Origin: Nostoc sp. NMS7
Lineage (GTDB): Bacteria > Cyanobacteriota > Cyanobacteriia > Cyanobacteriales > Nostocaceae
Direction of reading: 5' to 3'
DNA: 64,000 nucleotides
Assembly: GCF_017115085.1 (NCBI RefSeq)
Contig: NZ_JABXKJ010000237.1
Span: 62,001 to 126,000, forward strand
Shown here: positions 18,327 to 27,365 of the stretch, piece by piece
Position numbering within the stretch: position 1 is the stretch's first letter
How the letters are laid out: every line of letters starts with the position of its first letter
Program-made: the position numbers and the translations under genes
Notes under the pieces: model-generated
What the model was told of the DNA's origin: nothing
Database searches by the model: none
The model's input: the letters and a program-made list of their open reading frames with translations, nothing else

Positions 18327-19463
18327 ATGGCAGGAGTTCTGCATTTTACAGGATTTATCAAGGGAGTTACCTATAAAACTTGCTTAGGTGAAAATTTAAG
18401 TACGATTAATTTAGATGTATTTGATGTCAATAAAGAAAGGGGCTATGGATTAATAAAGTCACCTACAACTGAAATTGCTTATTCAAAATGGGTATCACCT
18501 AAGAGAACCAGAAGTTATCCATTTGCCAGAATTTATAATACATATAATTCATCGAAAGTTATAACTCTTATCCCGGTGATTAAAGATGAAGGTAAAGATG
18601 GCGATATAGATAAAATTCAATACTCTACAATTCCTTGGATGAATTTGCTTAATATATATATAATACTTGCTTATTATGAAACAGCCAAAAAAAGCACCAA
18701 AAAGGGGCAAATTAATAAGAATAAGTTGAGTAATCAGAAATTTGCTAATGATTTTGTTAAATTTCAAATCAGTGAAATATTAGCATATCGCCAAAGCGCA
18801 CTCCATTGGAACAAAAATCTATTTGAAGAAAGATTTACACAAACTTTTGAAAAAGCTCTAAATTCTTATGATTCTATTTTTAATCAAACTGGAGTAATAA
18901 TTCACTCACGAGAAGGATTAGATAAATATTTACATAAAATCAAAGACGAGTTTGAAGAATTTAAAAATATTTCTCTTAAAGGTTCTCAGAGTGCTAGTAA
19001 GAGGGAAGCGCTGACTTCTCACAAGCTAGAATATTTAGTGGATGGATTAAAAGCAACTTTTAGTATTGAAAACTATCTTGGGGGAATTTATTACTTGACT
19101 CCTGATGAGATAATATTTGAGAACAATATGTATATTATACAAGAGTCAAAAAATACTTCAAAAGCATCTTTGCCAAAGCTCCCTGATATTGAAGATGGTT
19201 TATTCAAGCTAATTTTATTTTCTAATTTAGATTCTTTAATATTGAAAGGCGAACCAGTATTGTTTGCTACCAAGCTAAAGCTTACAGGTAACAATGTTGT
19301 TGGTTCTATTGTTTTTCCAGATGCATCACTAGAAGAACTAGAATATTTTTTAGAAGTTAATATTAAAAATTTTAATACAAATCAAAAAGTAATTATCAAA
19401 AAATTGGCTTTAGAAGCTCAAAATAATTATAAACTTAAAATACAAGTATCCAGTAATTTTTAA
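18327..19463 (+). CDS. Probable type II restriction endonuclease
   Basis: 378 residues, with no named family recognised. It lies directly upstream (18 nt) of a DNA adenine methyltransferase, both strongly AT-rich compared with neighbours. A PD-(D/E)XK-like core is visible at about residues 246-280: SIENYLGGIYYLTPDEIIFE followed by YIIQESKNTS, where Glu-Ser-Lys would be the ExK half of the site. The N-terminal part is helical and basic. The restriction role is inferred mainly from gene context and this motif. Probably acquired horizontally. Confidence 0.65.
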   Translation: MAGVLHFTGFIKGVTYKTCLGENLSTINLDVFDVNKERGYGLIKSPTTEIAYSKWVSPKRTRSYPFARIYNTYNSSKVITLIPVIKDEGKDGDIDKIQYSTIPWMNLLNIYIILAYYETAKKSTKKGQINKNKLSNQKFANDFVKFQISEILAYRQSALHWNKNLFEERFTQTFEKALNSYDSIFNQTGVIIHSREGLDKYLHKIKDEFEEFKNISLKGSQSASKREALTSHKLEYLVDGLKATFSIENYLGGIYYLTPDEIIFENNMYIIQESKNTSKASLPKLPDIEDGLFKLILFSNLDSLILKGEPVLFATKLKLTGNNVVGSIVFPDASLEELEYFLEVNIKNFNTNQKVIIKKLALEAQNNYKLKIQVSSNF

Positions 19464-19481
19464 ACATTATAATTTTTGGTT

Positions 19482-20357
19482 ATGCTCAAAAGTCCTCTAC
19501 GATATCCTGGTGGTAAGTCAAAAGCAATAAATCAAATAGCTGAATACTTGCCAGAGAGCTTTTCTGAATTTAGAGAGCCTTTTGTGGGTGGTGGTTCTGT
19601 ATTCATTTACGTAAAACAAAACTTTCCTAATTTAAAAATTTGGATTAACGATTTAAACCGCGAAGTCTTCTTATTCTGGAAGTTTGCCCAATCTGATCTG
19701 GTTCAGTTACTTAAAGAAATTCGACATATTAAAGTTAAATATACAGATGGCAAATTACTCTTTGCAGAATTGAGTAAGGTAGATGTCAACAATTTATCTG
19801 ATTTAGAAAGAGCAGTTCGCTTTTTTGTCCTCAATAGAATTACTTTTTCAGGAACTATAGAATCAGGTGGCTTTTCCCAAGAAGCTTTTCATAAAAGATT
19901 TACTGATTCTTCAATCGAACGACTAGAAAAGTTAGAAAATCTTCTATCAGAAAATGTCCAAATTACTAATTTAGATTATAGTCATCTATTAAAATCAGAA
20001 GCAGAAAATGTATTTTTATTTTTAGATCCGCCATATTTTAGTGCTACAAAATCAAAGCTATATGGTAAAAGGGGTGACTTGCATACCTCATTTGAACATC
20101 AGAGATTTGCTGAACTTTTGCAACAATGTCATCATCGCTGGCTAATTACCTACGACGATTCACCGCAAATTCGAGAAAGTTTTCAATCGGCTAATATCTC
20201 TGAATGGGAATTGCAGTATGGGATGAATAACTATAGACAGAGTGGTGCGGCTAAAGGAAAAGAGTTATTCATTACTAATTACTATTTGGATAAAAAAGCT
20301 CAAAATCAGAACCTTGTGAATCCAGCTTTGCAGTTAAGCCTTGATTTTTTAACCTGA
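19482..20357 (+). CDS. D12-class N6-adenine DNA methyltransferase
   Basis: 291 residues from the ATG at 19482; a TTG six nt upstream is less likely. It has the D12/Dam-class motifs in order: LRYPGGKSKAI (motif X), FREPFVGGGSVF (motif I, SAM binding), NDLN, and LFLDPPYF (motif IV, DPPY catalytic). It would methylate N6 of adenine in a defined site and protect it from the adjacent endonuclease. Target unknown; Dam-like enzymes often include GATC, but that is not visible here. Start context is weak and AT-rich, like the upstream gene. Confidence 0.9.
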   Translation: MLKSPLRYPGGKSKAINQIAEYLPESFSEFREPFVGGGSVFIYVKQNFPNLKIWINDLNREVFLFWKFAQSDLVQLLKEIRHIKVKYTDGKLLFAELSKVDVNNLSDLERAVRFFVLNRITFSGTIESGGFSQEAFHKRFTDSSIERLEKLENLLSENVQITNLDYSHLLKSEAENVFLFLDPPYFSATKSKLYGKRGDLHTSFEHQRFAELLQQCHHRWLITYDDSPQIRESFQSANISEWELQYGMNNYRQSGAAKGKELFITNYYLDKKAQNQNLVNPALQLSLDFLT

Positions 20358-20432
20358 CTTTGATAGCTGACAATTTTCCGGTAGGATAACTCCCATAGCT
20401 CTCAATATAGCTACAACATACAAACCTTAGCT

Positions 20433-21500
20433 ATGACAACTTCCCCGATCGCTGCTCAAGAATCCTCTGTTAGCTGGTATATCCTGCTGCAACAATTAAT
20501 AGATGGCCAATCATTGTCCCGTACTCAGTCTGCTGAATTGATGCAAGGATGGCTCAGTGAAGCGGTTCCCCCAGAGTTATCAGGGGCTATTTTAACAGCG
20601 CTGAACTTTAGAGGCATTTCTGCCGACGAGTTGACCGGCATGGCTGAAGTATTACAATCTCAATGTTCCCCACTCAGCGCTCACCAGTCAGCACTGACTA
20701 CTGTAATAGATACCTGTGGCACTGGCGGAGATGGATCATCAACCTTTAATATTTCCACAGCAGTTGCATTTGTCGCCGCCGCCTATGGCGTACCCGTCGC
20801 CAAACACGGCAATCGTTCAGCCTCAAGTCTAACGGGAAGTGCCGATGTCTTGGAAACCTTGGGTGTAAACTTGAGTGCCTCTAGCGAAAAAGTGCAAGCA
20901 GCACTACAAGAAGTGGGGATCACTTTCTTATTTGCCCCTGGTTGGCATCCAGCACTCAAGGCGGTTGCCTCATTACGGCGGACTTTGAAAGTACGAACAA
21001 TTTTTAATTTGCTTGGGCCGTTAGTAAATCCCTTGCGTCCAACTGGGCAGGTGGTAGGGTTATTTACTCCTAAGCTTTTGGCAACAGTTGCCGAAGCTTT
21101 ACAGAATTTGGGCAAGGAAAAGGCGATTGTGCTGCACGGGCGAGAAAAACTTGATGAGGCTGGGTTAGGAGATGAAACTGACTTAGCGGTGTTATCAGAT
21201 GGAGAAGTGCAGGTAACTACGATTAATCCTCTAGATTTGGATTTAACGCCTGCTACCATCGGTATGCTTCGGGGTGGGGATGTCCAAGAAAATGCGGTGA
21301 TTCTGAAGGCGGTATTGCAAGGAAAGGGAACTCAGGCACAACAGGATGCAGTAGCGTTGAATGCGTCGTTGGCGCTGCAAGTAGCGGGTGTAATATCGTT
21401 GCTGGATCACGCCGAGGGTATTAAAATCGCTAAGGATATCCTACAAAGTGGCGCGGCTTGGACAAAGTTGGAACAGTTAGTTGAGTTTCTGGGGAATTGA
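20433..21500 (+). CDS. trpD: Anthranilate phosphoribosyltransferase
   Basis: 355 residues, matching TrpD length. [17 protein letters not shown] is the phosphoribosyl-pyrophosphate/anthranilate signature; [18 protein letters not shown] and [29 protein letters not shown] are also diagnostic, and [13 protein letters not shown] carries metal-binding acidic residues. It catalyses the second step of tryptophan synthesis from anthranilate. It stands apart from other trp genes, as usual in cyanobacteria. Its 3' end overlaps the convergent protease gene by 71 bp. Confidence 0.97.
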   Translation: MTTSPIAAQESSVSWYILLQQLIDGQSLSRTQSAELMQGWLSEAVPPELSGAILTALNFRGISADELTGMAEVLQSQCSPLSAHQSALTTVIDTCGTGGDGSSTFNISTAVAFVAAAYGVPVAKHGNRSASSLTGSADVLETLGVNLSASSEKVQAALQEVGITFLFAPGWHPALKAVASLRRTLKVRTIFNLLGPLVNPLRPTGQVVGLFTPKLLATVAEALQNLGKEKAIVLHGREKLDEAGLGDETDLAVLSDGEVQVTTINPLDLDLTPATIGMLRGGDVQENAVILKAVLQGKGTQAQQDAVALNASLALQVAGVISLLDHAEGIKIAKDILQSGAAWTKLEQLVEFLGN

Positions 21501-22479
21501 TTGGCGATCGCAGTTGCGGGCGGAATTCTACCACATTACGTTTAATCGTGACATCGTAGTTGCCAAAAAAATCATGTCCTAAAAGTCCAGTTTCTAATTC
21601 CGTACCGGCGATCGCTACTGCGACTTTATTCACTATTACTCCGCCAACTGCCATCGAATTAACATAGCCCACAGGAAATTCTACAGCTCTAGAACTAGCG
21701 GTGTTTGCCTTCGCTTTCCCCACTGGCACGATTCCCAAAGCATTGGCCATCTCCTGGGTGATGACAGTGCCACTGGCTCCTGTATCCACAATCATCTCAA
21801 ATTTTTGCTGGCCATTGAAAGTGACTTCGACAATTGGCGTACCACCAATCCGCCTTTTAATCGGGGCTGTAAATACTGCTTGATCGGGAATCAGCACTAC
21901 TGATGAGGGCAAACCTCGCTCTGGTGATAACGGTTTTGTTGCTACACGAGGTGATAGAGGTAAAGTGAACTTTGGTGTAGTTGCCAGCTGGGGAACAACA
22001 ACCACTACCCTCTTAGGTGCAGCAACACTCACAGGGCGAGGATTAGCTTGCTGTTGGGCATATTTAATTTGCCGCCGATATTCAGTAATTTTGGTTTGAG
22101 CGATCGCAAATTCGACGCTTTGTCGCCGCACTTTTCGCATCAGAGCGATCGCATCCTGATACTGACTCACCACCAAATTCCAATCCTCTGGAGATTGAGC
22201 AGATTGGCTGATACTCCAAGCGCCAACAGCTTTGTCTCGCCCCATCTCAAAAAGACTTGGTTCACTTTCAGATGGCTCTAGTGGCTGCGCTTCTGGGATA
22301 GCTGCTGGTTTTACTGGTTCGACAGTCGGCTGTACTGATGCCAGATCCCCAATTGGCGTGGGTTGCTCATTGCCACCAGTCGCAGTGTTCCGTTTGTCTT
22401 CACTACAGGCAACACACAAAACCGCTAGAGCGCTTGATATAAAAATTAGGGTTGCACGGGATAAAAAAGACTGAAGCAT
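21430..22479 (-). CDS. Retropepsin-like aspartic protease, clan AA, exported
   Basis: 349 residues from ATG at 22479 ([20 protein letters not shown]). A signal peptide or lipoprotein-type segment ends at VACSED. A Pro/Glu-rich linker follows, then a coiled stretch ([20 protein letters not shown]) and a C-terminal single-lobe aspartic protease: [21 protein letters not shown] has the DTGAS catalytic motif, and [13 protein letters not shown] is the flap/second conserved region. Such proteins act as dimers in the envelope. The last 24 codons overlap the convergent trpD. Function in this organism unknown. Confidence 0.85.
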   Translation of the reverse strand: MLQSFLSRATLIFISSALAVLCVACSEDKRNTATGGNEQPTPIGDLASVQPTVEPVKPAAIPEAQPLEPSESEPSLFEMGRDKAVGAWSISQSAQSPEDWNLVVSQYQDAIALMRKVRRQSVEFAIAQTKITEYRRQIKYAQQQANPRPVSVAAPKRVVVVVPQLATTPKFTLPLSPRVATKPLSPERGLPSSVVLIPDQAVFTAPIKRRIGGTPIVEVTFNGQQKFEMIVDTGASGTVITQEMANALGIVPVGKAKANTASSRAVEFPVGYVNSMAVGGVIVNKVAVAIAGTELETGLLGHDFFGNYDVTIKRNVVEFRPQLRSPINSPETQLTVPTLSKPRHFVGYP

Positions 22480-22649
22480 AATTAATTCTAACTGCCCAAG
22501 CTTTGCCAAATCCATTCCCGCTACTTTATTTAATTCCCTTTTAATTTTAATTAACTATCCTAAAAATTCCCAATTGCTCAACTTATGAGATAATTAACAA
22601 TTGCAGTATTGGAGAATAGGGAGTAGGGAAGAGTTTTCCCAATGCCCAA

Positions 22650-22715
22650 TACTTCTCTACCAGAGGCTGCGCCAACGACTTCTCTACGAGACGCTGTTCG
22701 CGTTCGCTCAGTACA
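22650..22715. repeat. Repeat pair upstream of carA
   Basis: Two copies of ACTTCTCTACSAGASGCTG-type sequence in tandem (22650 and 22678), the second running into TTCGCGTTCGC. Members of the CTCTRCGAGACGCTACGCGAACG family, also found at the end of carA (23885) and near 36255. Confidence 0.6.
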
Positions 22716-22744
22716 AGTGTCCAATGCCCAATGCCCAATCTACT

Positions 22745-23926
22745 ATGACTGACGCAATACCAGCTTTATTTGTCCTGGCAGATGGAACGACTTATCGCGG
22801 TTGGTCTTTCGGTGCTACGGGAACCGCGATCGGAGAAGTGGTGTTCAACACTGGGATGACAGGCTATCAAGAAGTCCTGACTGACCCAAGTTACTCCGGT
22901 CAGATTGTGATTTTTACCTATCCTGAATTAGGTAATACTGGCGTCAATCCTGAAGATGAGGAGTCAGATCGGCCTCAAGTGCGAGGTGCGATCGCGCGTA
23001 ATATTTGTCAGCGACCAAGTAACTGGCGATCGACACAATCCTTACCAGACTACCTGAAACAAAACCAAGTACCAGGGATCTACGGCATCGATACCCGCGC
23101 CCTCACCCGCAAAATTCGGATGTTCGGAGCGATGAACGGTGGCATTTCCACAGACATTCTCGATGAAGCGGAATTGCTAGAGCAGGTACTAGCGGCTCCC
23201 AACATGGCGGGATTGAATCTGGTTGGTGAAGTCACCACCCCAACGGCTTATGAATGGTCAGATGCCACAATTCCAGCTTGGGAATTTAACTCTGAGGCTG
23301 CGGAAAATCTTGGGGAACCTTTTACTGTTGTTGCCCTTGACTTTGGCGTAAAACGTAATATTTTGCGTCGCCTCACAAGTTACGGTTGTCGGGTGATTGT
23401 TGTGCCTGCTGATACCTCACCAGAAGAAATTCTCAACTACAATCCAGATGGTGTGTTTCTTTCTAATGGTCCGGGCGATCCTGCTGCCGTCACCGAAGGG
23501 ATTGCAACTGCAAAAGCACTCCTATTAAGTCAAAAACCCATCTTTGGTATTTGTATGGGACACCAAATTTTAGGTCATGCACTAGGGGCAGAAACCTATA
23601 AACTCAAATTTGGTCATCGTGGTTTAAATCAGCCTGCTGGCTCACAACAACGGGTAGAAATTACCAGCCAAAACCATAGTTTTGCGATTAACCCAGATTC
23701 TTTACCTACGGCAGTTGTGGAAATCAGCCACCTGAACTTAAACGATCGCACCATTGCCGGGATACGTCACAAATCTCTACCTGTATTCTCCGTACAGTAT
23801 CATCCAGAAGCCAGTCCTGGTCCCCACGATGCTGATTACTTGTTTGAGCAATTTGTTCAAGCCATGCGAACAGCACGTCAACCCCTTCTCTGCGAGACGC
23901 TACGCGAACGGGGAATTCAAAATTAA
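22745..23926 (+). CDS. carA: Carbamoyl-phosphate synthase small subunit
   Basis: 393 residues from the ATG at 22745 ([19 protein letters not shown]); longer frames to 22601 run through repeat DNA. The N-terminal domain has [29 protein letters not shown], and the class I glutamine amidotransferase domain has [10 protein letters not shown], the nucleophile region [15 protein letters not shown] (Cys) and [13 protein letters not shown] (His/Glu). It supplies ammonia from glutamine to CarB for arginine and pyrimidine synthesis. The last residues ([14 protein letters not shown]) come from a dispersed repeat fused to the 3' end; conserved sequence stops near AMRTARQ. Confidence 0.96.
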   Translation: MTDAIPALFVLADGTTYRGWSFGATGTAIGEVVFNTGMTGYQEVLTDPSYSGQIVIFTYPELGNTGVNPEDEESDRPQVRGAIARNICQRPSNWRSTQSLPDYLKQNQVPGIYGIDTRALTRKIRMFGAMNGGISTDILDEAELLEQVLAAPNMAGLNLVGEVTTPTAYEWSDATIPAWEFNSEAAENLGEPFTVVALDFGVKRNILRRLTSYGCRVIVVPADTSPEEILNYNPDGVFLSNGPGDPAAVTEGIATAKALLLSQKPIFGICMGHQILGHALGAETYKLKFGHRGLNQPAGSQQRVEITSQNHSFAINPDSLPTAVVEISHLNLNDRTIAGIRHKSLPVFSVQYHPEASPGPHDADYLFEQFVQAMRTARQPLLCETLRERGIQN

Positions 23927-24000
23927 AAATGACGCGACGCTCGATGACTCGCTACCGCTTCGCTATCGCGGACTCGCTAACGCTGCGCTAACAAAATTCA
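23880..24000. repeat. Cluster of dispersed repeats spanning the end of carA
   Basis: Contains CTCTGCGAGACGCTACGCGA, coding for the carA tail, then GACTCGCTACCGCTTCGCTA and GACTCGCTAACGCTGCGCTA in tandem after the stop. A similar GACTCGCTACCGCTTCGCTA is at about 34644. These are Nostoc-type small repeats. Confidence 0.65.
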
Positions 24001-24212
24001 AAATGAAAGATTTATTTTTGAACTATGCATTTTTAATTTGGAATTGGAGCAAAGCGAGAGTCAAGTTGTCGCATCTGGGATTAAATAAAAATAGCAAAAT
24101 GCAAATGGGGGACTAGGGACAATACCCAATGCCCTATTCCAGCAGATTGTAGACAACTTGCTCAAAAACCATCTATACTTGAGCGTTCACTTTCACTCAT
24201 GAGGAGGGAATT

Positions 24213-24575
24213 ATTGCTGAACCACTAAATCTAACCGTTAGCCTGAGAGGCACTCGTGAAGTCCGGGATAACTGTCAGCTATTCCGCCTCACAGGTTTGT
24301 TAGATGCCTTTTCTGAGCCGACATTTCGCAAGACACTTGGCAGCAAGATTGACGAGGGACCTAAGCATATTATTTTGGATCTCTCACAAATCGACTTTAT
24401 TGATAGCTCTGGTTTGGGTGCTTTGGTGCAGCTAGCCAAGCAGGCTCAAACTGCTGAGGGTACTTTGCAAATTGTCACCAATGCCCGCGTTACTCAAACG
24501 GTTAAGCTTGTTCGTCTAGAGAAGTTTCTCTCCCTGCAAAAATCAGTTGAAGACGCTCTAGAAAACGTCAAGTAG
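24213..24575 (+). CDS. STAS-domain anti-sigma-factor antagonist-like protein
   Basis: About 120 residues. The STAS core is clear: FRLTGLLDAFSEPTFRKTL, then IILDLSQIDFIDSSGLGALV with the phospho-acceptor Ser in DSSG, and LQIVTNARVTQTVKLVRLEKF. The open frame with homologous-looking sequence (AEPLNLTVSLRGTREVRDNCQ) extends upstream of any ATG, GTG or in-frame TTG to an ATT at 24213, which is preceded by an excellent GAGGAGGG (24201-24208). The first ordinary start, TTG at 24297, would delete the first beta strand. So an ATT start is proposed. It likely acts in partner-switch regulation with serine kinases/phosphatases not in this window. Followed by a terminator. Confidence 0.8.
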   Translation: MAEPLNLTVSLRGTREVRDNCQLFRLTGLLDAFSEPTFRKTLGSKIDEGPKHIILDLSQIDFIDSSGLGALVQLAKQAQTAEGTLQIVTNARVTQTVKLVRLEKFLSLQKSVEDALENVK

Positions 24576-24597
24576 TATTGATTGCTTGAACCGAGAG

Positions 24598-24641
24598 ATC
24601 AATTCAGCTATCCAGATTCAACATCGGATAGCTTGATTTTT
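24598..24641 (+). terminator. Rho-independent terminator after the STAS gene
   Basis: ATCAATTCAGCTATCC and GGATAGCTTGATTTTT form a long stem with a loop of about 11 nt, followed by T5. Confidence 0.8.
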
Positions 24642-25107
24642 AAAACTTCTGGCAGAAAACCTCTCTCCTTGTGGGAGAGGCACAAGGCCAGTTTAGCTAT
24701 TATGTTTAAAGTTGAGTAATAACAAAGATATAGATACCCACTTCTGGTGTATGGAAAAAGTTGGCTAGAATATTCCGATAAACAATCAACTCTGAAAAAG
24801 TTGTCAGAAATACAAAGCCAGCAGATTTATCTATAGGTTAACTTGACTTGATACTGTATAATTAAAAATTGTCGCTTAGTAAGTAAGCATGGCAATGGGA
24901 TCAAGCAACAGGGTGAGTTTGATGTGCAAATTTTACATTATCTTAGGCGCAGACTACAAGAAGTAGGCGAAATTAGGTTTATGGGCGTTGACATCAGGGT
25001 GATTTAAAATACCAAATCTCAATCAAAAAGAGGAAAGTAGTAAGTAGTTATGATATTAGTGATTATACTAAGTATAGTATCATAGCATACTTCAGAAAAA
25101 TCAGTCT
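24642..25107. other. Intergenic region, possible coding relic
   Basis: No full gene. Around 24912-25007 one plus-strand frame reads QQGEFDVQILHYLRRRLQEV and continues to a stop at 25007, which looks coding-like but has no clear start; it may be a relic. A CTCTCTCC/GGGAGAGG hairpin lies near 24662. Confidence 0.4.
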
Positions 25108-25116
25108 TTGCGAAGA

Positions 25117-25632
25117 ATGCCTGCCAAATGTAGTCCGTCAAGGAATGATTTATTTGTGAAGTCAGAGGAGGAACTATTAGATGGACAAGATGAACAGGGC
25201 AAACAGAGTTTATCTTGGAATCAAGCACTCTTAGCAACCACAGCCCCATTCCAACAGATTTCCCTCTCCCAAGTGCAAAAAATTTCTCCTAGTGCTTTAG
25301 CATATTTGGGGGATGCAATTTATGAGTTGTATGTTAGAATTTTCTATCTAGTGCCATTGCAGCGGTCAGGAATTTACCATCGTCTGGTAGTGGAGCAGGT
25401 AAGAGCGGAAACTCAAGCGCTACATTTGCGATCGCTGATTCCACATCTCAGGGATACCGAATTAGAAATTGTCCGACGGGGTAGAAACGCCGCTACAGGA
25501 CGCCCTAAGCGACTTAATCCCGAAATTTATCAACAGGCAACTAGTCTAGAAACCTTAATTGGCTACTTATATCTCACCGATTACCAGCGTCTAACTGAAC
25601 TGTTGCAAATACTTCATGTAAAAAAAGAGTGA
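25117..25632 (+). CDS. mrnC: Mini-ribonuclease III
   Basis: 171 residues from ATG at 25117 (a TTG three codons earlier is possible; conserved sequence starts only near ISLSQVQKISPSALA). It is a lone RNase III catalytic domain without a dsRNA-binding domain: ALAYLGDAIYELYVR carries the catalytic acidic signature, followed by VVEQVRAETQA, ELEIVRRGRNA and SLETLIGYLYLTDYQRL. Mini-III matures 23S rRNA ends. Downstream by 92 bp is the 23S rRNA methyltransferase gene, the same neighbourhood seen in Firmicutes. Confidence 0.93.
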   Translation: MPAKCSPSRNDLFVKSEEELLDGQDEQGKQSLSWNQALLATTAPFQQISLSQVQKISPSALAYLGDAIYELYVRIFYLVPLQRSGIYHRLVVEQVRAETQALHLRSLIPHLRDTELEIVRRGRNAATGRPKRLNPEIYQQATSLETLIGYLYLTDYQRLTELLQILHVKKE

Positions 25633-25724
25633 GAACTCAATTTCACTATGGCCACAACAGTAGATTAGGCTGAATAAATTCAGGTAATCGGGATAATCAA
25701 CCATACGCTATATCCATAAGTAAA

Positions 25725-26900
25725 ATGCAGAATAAACCAAGAAAAATCAAAACTTCTAGCGAACCCAATCGTGGACAACCCGTAAAAATTAAAGGTAAGC
25801 GTGTTGTTACTAATCCCACTGGCAATCCCAGAAAAACAGATAGCAATCCGATTTCTGTTGCTAGTCCCACTCGCAATCCCAGAAAAATAGATAGCAATCC
25901 GATTTCTGTTGCTAATCCCACTCGCAATCCCAGAAAAATAGATAGCAACGCGATTTCTGTTGCTAATCCCACTCGCAATGCCAGAAAAATAGATAGCAAC
26001 GCGATTTCTGTTGCTAATCCCACTCGCAATCCCAGAAAAATAGATAGCAACGCGATTTCTGGCAACTACCGAGAACGAAATAGCAATTTATCCCAGCCGT
26101 CTGTATCTACAGCGACGGAAGATAGCGATCTCATCTACGGTCGTTATCCCGTATTGAGTGCGTTGCAAAATCAGCGCAATCTTAACCGTCTCTGGATTAC
26201 TACCCGTCTACGCTACGATCCCAGCTTTCACCATTTTCTGCTCCAAGCCAAGGAAAATGGCACAGTTATTGATGAAGTTGAACCCAAGCGCTTAGACCAC
26301 ATCACCAACGGAGCCAATCATCAAGGAGTGGCGGCACAAATTGCTCCTTACGGCTACATCGAATTGGCGGATTTAATTGAGCAGTCCAAATCTGTAACCG
26401 ATGCTGTAATTGTCGTGGCTGACGGAATCACTGATCCCCACAACTTGGGAGCAATTATTCGCACCGCCGAAGCAATCGGCGCTCAAGGATTGGTGATTCC
26501 TCAAAGAAGGGCATCTGGGATCACTTCCACTGTCATGAAAGTGGCAGCAGGCGCTTTAGAAAATTTTGCTGTATCTAGAGTTATCAACCTTGGTCGCGCT
26601 TTAGAAGAATTAAAAGAAGCTGGCTTTTGGATTTACGGCACGGCTGCAAGTGGCAGCGAACCCGTGCATACAATCAATTTTACTGGCCCAATCGTTTTGG
26701 TAATCGGCTCAGAAGGTGAAGGTTTGAGTATGTTAACTCAACGTTCCTGTGATTTCTTAGTATCGATTCCTCTACAAGGTAAGACTCCCAGCCTCAATGC
26801 TTCGGTAGCGGCGGGTATGGCGCTTTATGAAATTTATCGCCAGCGATCGCTAAATACGCTGTACTTAGATAAAATACAAAAAATCTCTTTGAAAAAATAA
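25725..26900 (+). CDS. rlmB: 23S rRNA 2'-O-methyltransferase, SpoU/TrmH family, with repeat extension
   Basis: 391 residues. The C-terminal 260 residues are a SpoU methyltransferase: [12 protein letters not shown] (substrate-binding domain), [21 protein letters not shown] (motif 1), [12 protein letters not shown] (motif 2) and [22 protein letters not shown] (motif 3), making the trefoil-knot SAM site. It likely methylates G2251-type positions in 23S rRNA. The first 115 residues are a basic, Asn/Pro-rich extension with four and a bit 17-residue tandem repeats ([17 protein letters not shown]). It is paired with mrnC. Confidence 0.93.
   Translation: MQNKPRKIKTSSEPNRGQPVKIKGKRVVTNPTGNPRKTDSNPISVASPTRNPRKIDSNPISVANPTRNPRKIDSNAISVANPTRNARKIDSNAISVANPTRNPRKIDSNAISGNYRERNSNLSQPSVSTATEDSDLIYGRYPVLSALQNQRNLNRLWITTRLRYDPSFHHFLLQAKENGTVIDEVEPKRLDHITNGANHQGVAAQIAPYGYIELADLIEQSKSVTDAVIVVADGITDPHNLGAIIRTAEAIGAQGLVIPQRRASGITSTVMKVAAGALENFAVSRVINLGRALEELKEAGFWIYGTAASGSEPVHTINFTGPIVLVIGSEGEGLSMLTQRSCDFLVSIPLQGKTPSLNASVAAGMALYEIYRQRSLNTLYLDKIQKISLKK
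25812..26061 (+). repeat. 51-bp tandem repeat inside rlmB, about 4.9 copies
   Basis: Copies start at 25812, 25863, 25914, 25965 and 26016 (last partial, 46 bp). The unit encodes 17 residues and copies differ at only a few positions. Because the unit is a multiple of three without stops on either strand, a long antisense frame also exists there, which is an artefact. Confidence 0.97.
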
Positions 26901-26990
26901 CAGTAAGTAAGAGAGTATAAAGAAATGTAAAAGATAATCAAGTAGCATATCCTGTAACACCCTGTAGCACTTTATAAATCGGCGAAAACC

Positions 26991-27293
26991 ATGAAAACCA
27001 TTTGGCATAACCTCAAGGAAGTGTTGATTAACACATTTGACTACCTCGGCTTGGCTTGGTGGGTAGAGATTGTGACGCAGAATCCCCGGTGCACGTATTA
27101 CTTCGGGCCATTTCTGAGTTCTTCTGATGCCAGATTGTCAAGCATTGGATATATAGAAGATTTGGAAACCGAAGGAGCTACGGGAATTGCTGTGCATGTC
27201 AAGCGCTGCAAACCTAATACCTTAACAATCGCTGAAGACTTGGGGGAAAGATTTGACCGCAAAGTACAGCCTGCCTTTGGCGGTCAAATGTAA
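26991..27293 (+). CDS. DUF1816 domain protein
   Basis: 100 residues matching the cyanobacterial DUF1816 family (PF08846): WWVEIVTQNPRCTYYFGPF and then GYIEDLETEGA followed by VKRCKPNTLTI. Soluble, no signal peptide. Members are common in cyanobacteria and some resemble phycobilisome-associated small proteins, but no function is established. Followed by a bidirectional terminator. Confidence 0.88.
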   Translation: MKTIWHNLKEVLINTFDYLGLAWWVEIVTQNPRCTYYFGPFLSSSDARLSSIGYIEDLETEGATGIAVHVKRCKPNTLTIAEDLGERFDRKVQPAFGGQM

Positions 27294-27308
27294 GTTAGGC
27301 AAGAGTCA

Positions 27309-27345
27309 AGATAATTCGTAATTCAAAATTACGAATTATCTTTTT
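27309..27345. terminator. Bidirectional hairpin terminator
   Basis: AGATAATTCGTAATT, a 5-nt loop, then AATTACGAATTATCT and T-rich sequence. It lies between the convergent DUF1816 and alpha/beta hydrolase genes. Confidence 0.8.
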
Positions 27346-27365
27346 GGGAGTCAAAAACCTTTGGA

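Noticed and set aside
25812-26061. Regular repeats that might be a CRISPR array
   Set aside because: Units are contiguous without unique spacers and translate in frame within rlmB.
25697-26065. 122-codon frame antisense to rlmB with repeated [21 protein letters not shown] units
   Set aside because: It is only the reverse reading of the 51-bp repeat, which has no stop in either direction; no RBS and the sense frame continues into a conserved enzyme.
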